Origin: Anaerolineales bacterium
Lineage (GTDB): Bacteria; Chloroflexota; Anaerolineae; CG2-30-64-16
Reading direction: 5' to 3'
NCBI GenBank assembly: GCA_017882045.1
Contig: JADGQF010000015.1
Location: 1 to 33,106 of the forward strand
DNA length: 33,106 nt
Positions 9,000-16,779 of this stretch are shown piece after piece; within the stretch, counting starts at the first letter, position 1; each line of letters starts with the position of its first letter. The position numbers were made by a program, and so were the translations under genes. The notes under the pieces were generated by a model. That model searched no databases and had not been told where the DNA came from. It saw nothing but the letters and a program-made list of their open reading frames with translations.

Positions 9000-9719
9000 A
9001 TGGCTAAACGCGGCTACGGCCTCGCCTTTCTCATCGTTCTGCTCGCCGCCTGCGCCGCGGCGTTCTTCGGCGGGCGTTATCTGTTACGCAATTTCCAGGG
9101 CGGCGCCCTATCCGGCGGCGGGTGGGCGCCTCCCGACCAGCGGACGGCGACCCCCGTCGCTGGCGCACCGGTCGCAGCCGCTGCCGTGCCGCCCACCGCT
9201 CAGGTCCCCGCTGGGCGCCCGGCTGACTTCACGCCCGACCTGAGCCGGGTGACCGTCGTGCCCTTTGCCTCGCCTACCCCAACCGCCGTCGCTAGGCCGG
9301 TTGTGGCGCCGGTCCAGACACGGAGCGCGGCAGTGGCTGAGACCGCGACACCCGAACCGTTGCCCACCCCACTGCTACCATCCACCGAATACGTGGCTGC
9401 CGGCCCGGTGCGCTACTCGACCGGGGACTGCCCCGGCAACTACATTCTGGGGCGAGTGACTGGGCCCAACGGCAATCCCCTGCCCGACGTGCGCCTTCTG
9501 CTGGTCGATGAGTACGGTAACGCCGAGGCCAAGTTCAGCAAGGCGGGCGCCAACGAGGCGGGACAGTACGATTTCCCGCTGTTCGGCGGCCACCGGCGTT
9601 TCTACCTGAGCATCGCCGACTCCGGAGGGAACCCGCTCAGCCCGGTGGTCGAGATCGACTACGGTGTGGGCGCGAACCCCCAGGCCACCTGCCACCGCCT
9701 CGACTGGCGAAAGCAATAG
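9000..9719 (+). CDS. Membrane-anchored secreted protein with Pro/Thr/Ala linker and carboxypeptidase-regulatory/Ig-like C-terminal domain
   Basis: N-terminal hydrophobic GLAFLIVLLAACAAAFFGG, low-complexity linker, then NYILGRVTGPNGNPLPDVRLLLVDEYGNAEAKFSKAGANEAGQYDFPLF. Confidence 0.75.
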   Translation: MAKRGYGLAFLIVLLAACAAAFFGGRYLLRNFQGGALSGGGWAPPDQRTATPVAGAPVAAAAVPPTAQVPAGRPADFTPDLSRVTVVPFASPTPTAVARPVVAPVQTRSAAVAETATPEPLPTPLLPSTEYVAAGPVRYSTGDCPGNYILGRVTGPNGNPLPDVRLLLVDEYGNAEAKFSKAGANEAGQYDFPLFGGHRRFYLSIADSGGNPLSPVVEIDYGVGANPQATCHRLDWRKQ

Positions 9720-9731
9720 GCTGCGCAGCGA

Positions 9732-11096
9732 CTATTGGTGCGGCGCGTTCTTACAGGTCTTGCCGTCCAGGCCGTTGAGAAAGATACAGAGATCCATGTA
9801 GGCCGCGCGCCAATAGGAGTCCGGGTAGCCGGGGCCGATGATCGACCACCAATACTGTTCGTCCTCGCGGGTCCACTGAACGTCCGGTATGTAAATCGCC
9901 GTCATCAGCCCGATCCAGGGCTGCCAGTGCGCCGCCGCGTATTGGTAGGCACGCACCAGGTACTCGCCCTGGGTCTTCTCGTCGATCCCCGCCCCGGCGC
10001 CAAACCAGTAGTAGGGCGAGTTGGGCCGGCTATCGGTCGTCCAACCGAACTCAAGGATGGCGATGCGCTTATCCTTGTCGCCGTTTTTGACCATCAGCGC
10101 GCGTACGTCCTCCACATGCCGGAAAGCGTAGACGCGTAGCAGCTCCGGCGCGCTCGGATCGTTGTTATGCAGCTTAGGATCGTTGACGACTGTCTGTGGG
10201 TCCGTCTCCGGGGCAACGGCCCAACCCGTGCCGTGCGCGCCCAGCACATCGAAGTAACCGGTGCTGGACCCGCCCATCGCGTCGTACATGCCCTGGTAGA
10301 AGTACATATCCGGCATGGCCACATCGTCGTTGCGCGTGGTCGGCGCCATGCCCGCCGTGATAACCATCGCTTGCGGGTCGGCGTGCTTGATGCCGGTATA
10401 GGTGGCCTTGAGCATCTTAGCGTAGGCAGCCGGATCAGGCCGTTTGTTGCCCCATTCGCGCGCCAGATTCGGCTCATTCCAAACCTGGTAGGCCTGCACG
10501 CGTCCTTTGTAACGCGCCGCGACCGCCGTCGCGAAATCAGCAAAGTCCTTGGTGCTCTGTGGCGGAGTGCCGGCCCAGAAGGGCACATCCGGAACTGCGC
10601 TGAGGCGCACGACCAGTTTGAGCCCGTACTTCTGCGTTTGATCGACAATTCGATCCGTATGTGTCCAGTCAAACTGGCCCTTACCGGCGCCTTCTATGTC
10701 TTGCCAGGAGAAGTACTGCTTCACCCAGCGGAAGTTGGCGTCGCGGATCAATTGTAGATCGCGGTCCGCGACTTCTTCGCGCCACCAGAGGAATGCCTGG
10801 ACGGCGAAGTCGGGCGAGGTCATCGTACCATCGCCGACCGTTTGGACAGGCCGGGTAGTCGGCGAAGGCGCCGTGGTCGGCGCGACTGGACTGGCCGGCG
10901 CCGCGGCCGTCCCCTTCGGCTCGGCTGTGGCCGCGGGCGGCGGTGTGATCGCTACCACCAGCGGCGTCTTGGTGGGCGTCGGCGTAGCGCTTGCAATGCT
11001 CGAGGCACAGGACCCGAGCAAAGGTCCCAGGGTCAGCGGCACCAGTAAGAGCAACCATGGCCACACAACGCCCCAGGTCAGACGGGTTTTGGTCAT
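9732..11096 (-). CDS. Exported cellulase/GH39-like (PslG-like) glycoside hydrolase, putative lipoprotein
   Basis: 454 aa; signal sequence ending LGPLLGSCAS; QVWNEPNLAREWG (acid/base Glu) and RIAILEFGWTT (nucleophile Glu). Confidence 0.8.
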   Translation of the reverse strand: MTKTRLTWGVVWPWLLLLVPLTLGPLLGSCASSIASATPTPTKTPLVVAITPPPAATAEPKGTAAAPASPVAPTTAPSPTTRPVQTVGDGTMTSPDFAVQAFLWWREEVADRDLQLIRDANFRWVKQYFSWQDIEGAGKGQFDWTHTDRIVDQTQKYGLKLVVRLSAVPDVPFWAGTPPQSTKDFADFATAVAARYKGRVQAYQVWNEPNLAREWGNKRPDPAAYAKMLKATYTGIKHADPQAMVITAGMAPTTRNDDVAMPDMYFYQGMYDAMGGSSTGYFDVLGAHGTGWAVAPETDPQTVVNDPKLHNNDPSAPELLRVYAFRHVEDVRALMVKNGDKDKRIAILEFGWTTDSRPNSPYYWFGAGAGIDEKTQGEYLVRAYQYAAAHWQPWIGLMTAIYIPDVQWTREDEQYWWSIIGPGYPDSYWRAAYMDLCIFLNGLDGKTCKNAPHQ

Positions 11097-11152
11097 CTAG
11101 GTGGACCTCCGACGAAACGTCATATCTTTCTTGGGGGGAGTAGTGATCCTCG

Positions 11153-14100
11153 CTATTTCCCCATCTGCTGCAGCGCAGAGTAAGCAGGGCGGTTAAGGAT
11201 GCCGAACGCGGCCAACTCGGTGCTCGCCTGGGTCACGTTGTAGTCCAGGTTCCACAGGAAGGCAGCGCCCACATAGCCCGAACTGCGCATGATCTGATAA
11301 GCCTTCACGATCCAGTCGGCCTGCATCTGTTCGGATACGCGCGCCTCGTACTCGTAGCCGGCATGCGGGCTGCCGGTGGAGCCCCAACCGAACTCCGTAG
11401 GCCAGATACGCTTGTTCGAGTCGCCGTATTTGATCATGGTGTTGCGGTACGACTGCAGTGTGTTCAGGAAGTAGAAGGATGGGTGGTTGGCATGCGATGG
11501 CGCCTGGTAGCGGCCCGCTTGCCAATTCTGGAAGGTCACATCGGGCGGATTAGCGAAGCCGCTGGGATGCGCGCCGATGGCGTCCGCGTAGTTCTTCAAC
11601 CCGGCCCGGTACATCTGATCGAGATACGTGTTATCGTCGATCGCCAGCGGCAGCGGGGCGCCCGTCGGGGTCGGCGCACCGCTGACCACGATCATGCTCG
11701 GACATGCCCCCTTGATGGCGCGGTAGGCTGCGGCCAGCAACTTAATGTAGCGTCCGGCATCCAGGGGCTCGTTGCCCCACTCATACCACAGGTTCTGCTC
11801 GTTCCATACTTCGATGGCCCCAACACCCTTGCCACAGTAATGGCCGGCAAAGGCGGCCACGAAGTCGGCGTAGTCCTGCGGGTTTTGCGGCGGCCCTTCG
11901 GCTGCGAACCCAAAAGCCGGGTTGCGGGCCCAGTTCGGCGCCTTGACGATGCTGGCGAGCACGGTGAGCCCGTTGGCCGCGGCGCTGTTCACCACGTCGT
12001 CCGGGAAGTTCCGGTTACCCTTCGATCCCTCGAAGTCTTTCCACGGCACCTGCACTTTCACCCAGGAGAAACCGAGACCGCGCGCCTGCGCATAGTGGCC
12101 GCCATAAGGATCCACCTGGATGCCGAAAGCGAAACCGCCTCCCCCGCTCGGCGCGGGTGCCGGCCCTGCCCGCTGGGCCGGCGCGGCCGCGCCGGCCGCC
12201 CGCGGTGCGGCGGTGGGCGGGGGCTCTACCTTGACCATGGCGACATTCGCAATCGGGCCACTGACGGTCGTCAATTCGCTGGATACCCAGCCCTTTTTGC
12301 CGCTACAGTCAACCTGCCACCACGCGCCATCTTCGCTCTTACCGATGATTTTGCAGCTCGCGTCAGCGGCAAGATCGGCAACCTTCGGGTAAGCGGTGCC
12401 GGGACCGGAACGCACGTTGATCGAGCCGGAAGCTGAGCGCACGGTCGCAATATCGGGGGTCGCGGTGGCGACCGGCGTAGCCGTCGCGACCGGGGTCGGC
12501 GTGGGTGTGGGCGTGAAGGTGGCCACGGCTATGCCCGAGGCGCTCTGCTGAACCAGCACCTGCCCGCGATCAACCAGCGCTGCCTTGATGTCAAGGGCGC
12601 CGGGGGCTGCAGGGGCGTTGACGATCAGGTTGGCATCACTCAGCGGGCGCACCTGGCTGATCAACCGGCCGTCGGAGCCGCGCACGGTCCATTCGACCGT
12701 CAGGTTGCTATCGATCGGCTTGACTTGTCCCTGCTGGTAGTCGCGCATGATGGACCACAGATCGGCATCCAGGCCATCCGCTGGCAGGTTCTCAAGCATG
12801 AAGCCCTTGATGCTGAACTTGCTCAACAACTGCAGCTTGTGGCTCAGGCTCGCCGCGTTCTCCAGCCAGACAGTCCGGGCATTGCCCTGGTCGTCCTGAT
12901 AGCGATAGACATAAGCGCCGATGTTGGGATCGTAGACCAGGCCGCTGTTGGGGTGGCTGGAGACCAACGCCAGGTTGATGGGCTTGCCCGGCTCCACCAC
13001 CGTCTGGTCGACTTGGATGCGGCCGATCAGCGGCTGCAGCGCGTCGGCGTATTTTTTGAGGATCAGATAGCTGCCGGATTGCTCGACGCTTTGCCCGCTC
13101 AGCACCATCTCCAGCTTGTAGCGGTTCACTTCGCCGACCGCATAGTTGAGCAGAGCTTCTACCTGGCCGCCCGGGACGTAGGCTCGCGGATCCAGGGGCG
13201 CCGGGATCTTGACAGTATCGGCCAGCAGGCCCAGTTTGCGCCAATCGTAGGCGCCGGTGTCCCAACGATCCTCGGCGACCTGCGCGGCCGGTTCGACGCG
13301 CACGGAAAGGGTCTTGTTCTGCGCGTGCAGTTTTTCGGCCAGGCTCCCGATGAATGTGTTGAAATCGCCGCTCTCGCCGGCCTCGACACCGTGGTAATCG
13401 ATGTCGACCCCCGCGTAGAGATTCCCTACGACCATGTTCACGATCGCATTTATCTGCGCATCGCGCTGGGCGCTGTCGGCTAACATGTTATTCAGTAGAT
13501 CCGTGCGCACGACCGGTCCGTCATAGTTGCGAACCACGGGCACGACGGCGTACGCGTCGCCAAGCTTATCGAAGCTGGCGTCGATCGCGCCGGTGAGCGT
13601 GCCGTTATCGCCCAGGAAGATCCCGGTCGGATGCACCTGCGCTAGAGCGCCCTTGCCTTCGGCAGGCAGAGCGCTGGCCAGGGGCAGATCGGCCGATACG
13701 GTCGCCGGCTGCGGATTGGTCTGCACCACCATAATCGACGAGGGGACGAAATTCAGCCGCGATTCAAGCTGGTCGTCCTCGCGAATGATGGTGTGCGGCA
13801 ACCACTGCCAGCTTTGGCTGGCCGTATCCCACGTATAGGCATCCAGCGTTTCGTACGGCTCGCTGTCATTCGGGATCGGAATCGTCCAGGTGGAGGGCGC
13901 CGACGCGTCGCCGCGCACCTGCAGCTGGTAGAACGGGCTCTTGGCGTTCAGATTTGCCGGAATCGCCTTGGCGGCCGCGGCCAGGTCTTTGCCGGCGCTG
14001 CCCTCGAGGAATGTCACCCGGGGGATGGAGTTAAGCTTCACCCGGAAGGAGTTTTTGACGGTCTGAGGCAGGAAAGTGACCTGTGTCCCGTCTGGATCAG

Positions 14101-14293
14101 CGATGGTGGCTCCTGCTTCGGTTATCCCGGTCGTGCCCAGGTCGAGCACCCTCTGTGGGACCGAGATGGGCGGGAGGATCAAGGCGGCGATGATCAGGAG
14201 CGGGATCACCACGTAACTGATGATCTGTGCGCCTTTCTTGCCTTCCAGCCAATAGGTCAAGCGTGATGTGGTGGAGTTGTCGGGAAATGCCAT
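11153..14293 (-). CDS. Multidomain protein: TM anchor, GH18-like domain, SH3b domain, GH39/cellulase-like domain
   Basis: 1046 aa; AGVDIDYHGVEAGESGDFNTFIGSLAEKLHAQNKTLSVRVEP (GH18/YaaH-like), SGSINVRSGPGTAYPKVADL...WWQVDCSGKKGWVSSE (SH3b), IEVWNEQNLWYEWG and RIWPTEFGWG (GH39-like). Confidence 0.82.
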   Translation of the reverse strand: MAFPDNSTTSRLTYWLEGKKGAQIISYVVIPLLIIAALILPPISVPQRVLDLGTTGITEAGATIADPDGTQVTFLPQTVKNSFRVKLNSIPRVTFLEGSAGKDLAAAAKAIPANLNAKSPFYQLQVRGDASAPSTWTIPIPNDSEPYETLDAYTWDTASQSWQWLPHTIIREDDQLESRLNFVPSSIMVVQTNPQPATVSADLPLASALPAEGKGALAQVHPTGIFLGDNGTLTGAIDASFDKLGDAYAVVPVVRNYDGPVVRTDLLNNMLADSAQRDAQINAIVNMVVGNLYAGVDIDYHGVEAGESGDFNTFIGSLAEKLHAQNKTLSVRVEPAAQVAEDRWDTGAYDWRKLGLLADTVKIPAPLDPRAYVPGGQVEALLNYAVGEVNRYKLEMVLSGQSVEQSGSYLILKKYADALQPLIGRIQVDQTVVEPGKPINLALVSSHPNSGLVYDPNIGAYVYRYQDDQGNARTVWLENAASLSHKLQLLSKFSIKGFMLENLPADGLDADLWSIMRDYQQGQVKPIDSNLTVEWTVRGSDGRLISQVRPLSDANLIVNAPAAPGALDIKAALVDRGQVLVQQSASGIAVATFTPTPTPTPVATATPVATATPDIATVRSASGSINVRSGPGTAYPKVADLAADASCKIIGKSEDGAWWQVDCSGKKGWVSSELTTVSGPIANVAMVKVEPPPTAAPRAAGAAAPAQRAGPAPAPSGGGGFAFGIQVDPYGGHYAQARGLGFSWVKVQVPWKDFEGSKGNRNFPDDVVNSAAANGLTVLASIVKAPNWARNPAFGFAAEGPPQNPQDYADFVAAFAGHYCGKGVGAIEVWNEQNLWYEWGNEPLDAGRYIKLLAAAYRAIKGACPSMIVVSGAPTPTGAPLPLAIDDNTYLDQMYRAGLKNYADAIGAHPSGFANPPDVTFQNWQAGRYQAPSHANHPSFYFLNTLQSYRNTMIKYGDSNKRIWPTEFGWGSTGSPHAGYEYEARVSEQMQADWIVKAYQIMRSSGYVGAAFLWNLDYNVTQASTELAAFGILNRPAYSALQQMGK

Positions 14294-14330
14294 GTCTTCT
14301 GTCGCACTCCTGAAGGGGATGTCGCAACCT

Positions 14331-14401
14331 GGGTTTCTCGAAACCCGGCTCTTTCGGGAGCCGGACTTCTAGACTAGTGCGCTTGTGTACGAGAGCACTA
14401 A
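14331..14401 (-). promoter_or_regulatory. Series of hairpins in the 5' leader of the GH18/GH39 gene
   Basis: GGGTTTCTCGAAACCC (14331-14346), CCGGCTC-loop-GAGCCGG (about 14345-14364) and TAGTGC-loop-GCACTA (14375-14400), just upstream of the start at 14293 (minus strand). Confidence 0.45.
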
Positions 14402-14810
14402 TGCGCCACGCCGAGGCTCTATGATTCCAAACGAGCTTTTGGCCCGCAGACGCGCTACTGCCAGCGATGTCAGCCGCCGCTGCTCAGATTTACGAATAGA
14501 TGCTCAGAGCGATGTGCCATATCTCTCGGGTCGAAATGGTGGCCGCTGCGATGACCGGACCGTTGAATCCTGGGAATTTCGCCAGACCCGCCGGGGGGAG
14601 GCGCGTAGCAAGCACAAGACCGGCCAGACACCGGAAGGACGGTGCAGCGACGAAGCGTTCCTTGACCAAATACCTGCGGCCTCCTCTGCCTGGTCAAGCG
14701 AGGTGCATTTTATCACAGGGATTTCAGATTTGGCAAACGCACGCGCTCCGCCATGGAATCAGTCTTACACGCAGTCGTCGTGTCAATTCGACTGGCCTCC
14801 GCCTCTATGG

Positions 14811-14816
14811 TATACT
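14811..14816 (+). promoter_or_regulatory. -10 element of promoter for downstream membrane protein
   Basis: TTCGAC, 18-nt spacer, TATACT at 14811-14816; next in-frame ATG is at 14825. Confidence 0.45.
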
Positions 14817-14824
14817 CCGTGCCT

Positions 14825-16189
14825 ATGGAAAATGCCCTTCCCCCAAAGTCGGCCAGACGCGCCCGGGCAGGCGAACCCGCGACAGACGCGCGCGATCGCC
14901 GGTCCCGTCGCCTGCTCTTCATACTCGTGGCGGGCCTGATTCTCCTCACAGTGGCCGGCCTGGCCTTGCTGGGGACCTATTTCATGCTCTCACGCTCGTC
15001 CGGCGCACCGGCTAACTCCACCAGCCCCCTGGTCGCCGTTCACTCCGCCGCTGTTGCGCCGGATATGGCGGTACTGCCGCTGGCCGGTTATGCCGATGAC
15101 AGGGTGATCAGCGCCGCGCTGGATGCCGGTGAAGCCGAGACGGCTTTCGCCACCGTAGCCTACAGTTCCTTGCTGCCCGACACTCTGCGCAGCGGCCATT
15201 GGCTGCTTTTGGGCAGCCGGCTGCAGAATACGGATCCCGCGCGGGCCACCCTGGCCTACCGGGCGGCATTGGACGAGGCGGCGCTGGGCCCGGGACTGAG
15301 CGAGCTGGCGCGCGGCGACATCTCTCTGCAGGCGGCACGTGGTTTGCAGGCAGTAAACCAGGGCGCTGTGGCCCGCCTGGCCCTGGCTCAAGCGGAGAAC
15401 ATTGCCCGCTACAGCCTCTCTCTCATGCCTGCCCAACGCCGCGATCTCTTACAGCAGGTGGCCGCCGCCTATCGCGCGGCCGGTGACGCCAAAACGGCTG
15501 CGGCGATCCTGAGCAATGTAGACGCCGCCAGCCAGGGACCCGGCGTCAAACTCGAGCCCCCGGCTCAATTGCTGCCCGGCCTGCACGGCAGCGTCGTCTT
15601 GCCCACGGCTGTCACCTTGGCCTTGGCCGCCCGCCAGCGTGCGGCAGCCGACCTGGCGACGCAATGGCTGAAGGCGTCGCCCGATGTCCGCAAAGAGCTG
15701 GCCGGCGCCCTTGGCCAGGCTCTGCAGGCAGAGGATGGCGCACGCAGCGAGTTCTACGCGAGCGCCAGTTCGCTGGCTTTGCCCGATCAGCTCGCGCTTC
15801 TGCATGACAAGGTAGCCTGGCTGACCGTCAAGTACCGTGTGGCCCAGCTAGCCTATGGTCTGTCGCTGGTACCGGATTGGGAAGGGAAAGCTGCGGACCT
15901 TGCGACGCAGTTGGCCAGCGCCTATACCGAGCTTATCAACGGCTACGGCCAGCAATTGGACACGCTCGGCCCGGCGGATGCCGCGCTGGGACGGGTGGAG
16001 CTGCTGCGGCAGGGAGTGCTCTGGTGCCGGCTGGGGCTGTTCCCCGGCAACAGTGAAGCCATGCTCAGCGAACAACTGGTGAACGCCGCGCGCCAGCTCT
16101 GGACCCGCCAGGGCAACGCCGGGCTGGTGATCATCGAACAGCAGGCCGCTGGCCTGCGTTTCTACCTGTTGTCTGGCTCGCAGCCGTAG
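14825..16189 (+). CDS. Membrane-anchored alpha-helical (TPR-like) protein of unknown function
   Basis: ORF open from 14753; start placed at ATG 14825 (MENALPPKSARRAR...), followed by TM LLFILVAGLILLTVAGLALLGTYFML and Ala/Leu-rich helical repeats. Confidence 0.7.
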   Translation: MENALPPKSARRARAGEPATDARDRRSRRLLFILVAGLILLTVAGLALLGTYFMLSRSSGAPANSTSPLVAVHSAAVAPDMAVLPLAGYADDRVISAALDAGEAETAFATVAYSSLLPDTLRSGHWLLLGSRLQNTDPARATLAYRAALDEAALGPGLSELARGDISLQAARGLQAVNQGAVARLALAQAENIARYSLSLMPAQRRDLLQQVAAAYRAAGDAKTAAAILSNVDAASQGPGVKLEPPAQLLPGLHGSVVLPTAVTLALAARQRAAADLATQWLKASPDVRKELAGALGQALQAEDGARSEFYASASSLALPDQLALLHDKVAWLTVKYRVAQLAYGLSLVPDWEGKAADLATQLASAYTELINGYGQQLDTLGPADAALGRVELLRQGVLWCRLGLFPGNSEAMLSEQLVNAARQLWTRQGNAGLVIIEQQAAGLRFYLLSGSQP

Positions 16190-16221
16190 GCCAACCGTCA
16201 GCTTTGCGCTCACCAAAACGT

Positions 16222-16250
16222 TTGACAAAGGATCGGGCCGCGGGTATACT
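16222..16250 (+). promoter_or_regulatory. Strong sigma70-type promoter
   Basis: TTGACA (16222-16227), 17-nt spacer, TATACT (16245-16250). Confidence 0.8.
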
Positions 16251-16256
16251 GTGACT

Positions 16257-16371
16257 AGTTGATATAGAGGGACTGCCGCGGAGTATTCTCCATTATGCCT
16301 GAGGTTGTGCAGGTCCAACACGCGACCAACGAAGTAAAGCACCAGGGCCATGCGCGCCGTGGTGCTTTTTT
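16257..16371 (+). ncRNA. Candidate small RNA or attenuated leader, about 115 nt
   Basis: Bounded by the promoter at 16222-16250 and the intrinsic terminator at 16336-16371; contains hairpin GGAG-TATT-CTCC (16280-16291); no convincing ORF contained. Confidence 0.55.
16336..16371 (+). terminator. Intrinsic terminator
   Basis: AAAGCACCA-GGGCCATGCGCGCCG-TGGTGCTTT followed by a run of T. Confidence 0.85.
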
Positions 16372-16394
16372 CTATAGGACGAGCAGCCTAACCC

Positions 16395-16412
16395 GAGGAC
16401 CTGCAGGTCCTC
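16395..16412. repeat. 18-bp perfect palindrome upstream of SWIM gene
   Basis: GAGGACCTGCAGGTCCTC. Confidence 0.8.
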
Positions 16413-16467
16413 TCAGCTTATCGGAGCCGAAAGACGGCTATCTAGGCAAGTTAGAGGAGGTAGCGGT

Positions 16468-16716
16468 ATGGATTCGGCCATGATCGCAAAGATCAGCAAG
16501 GCCCGTGAGTATGCGCAGCAACCGGAGCGCATTTCCTTTAAGTCCTTTGAGGTGACGTTTCAGGGCAGGCACCAGAACTATACGGTCAGGTTTGACCACG
16601 GTACCTGGCATTGCGAGTGTGATTTCTTCGTCCAGCGTGGCGTATGCAGCCATACGATGACGATGGAGCGTGTGCTCGGTGTCATGTTGGAGCAGCACGC
16701 CGTGGTGGCGGCATAA
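16468..16716 (+). CDS. Small SWIM zinc-finger protein
   Basis: 82 aa; YTVRFDHGTWHCECDFFVQRGVCSHTMTMERVLG contains CxC...CxH; GGAGG SD upstream. Confidence 0.85.
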   Translation: MDSAMIAKISKAREYAQQPERISFKSFEVTFQGRHQNYTVRFDHGTWHCECDFFVQRGVCSHTMTMERVLGVMLEQHAVVAA

Positions 16717-16745
16717 GCATCTGTCGTCCCTTTGCTTGAGTATGA

Positions 16746-16779
16746 CATGATCGGGCGGGCTATGACCCGCCCGATCATG
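16746..16779. repeat. 14-bp perfect inverted repeat, 6-nt loop
   Basis: CATGATCGGGCGGG-ctatga-CCCGCCCGATCATG. Confidence 0.9.

Noticed and set aside
11363-12436. 357-aa plus-strand ORF opposite the GH18/GH39 gene
   Set aside because: Antisense shadow of a clearly coding gene.
14385-15015. ORFs of 184 and 171 aa upstream of the helical membrane protein
   Set aside because: Composition looks non-coding; the second overlaps the better-supported gene starting at 14825.
16257-16371. Candidate ncRNA as SRP RNA, 6S RNA or tmRNA
   Set aside because: It lacks the conserved SRP tetraloop region (GGAAGGAAGCA-like), is too short for a typical 6S RNA, and has no tRNA-like ends.
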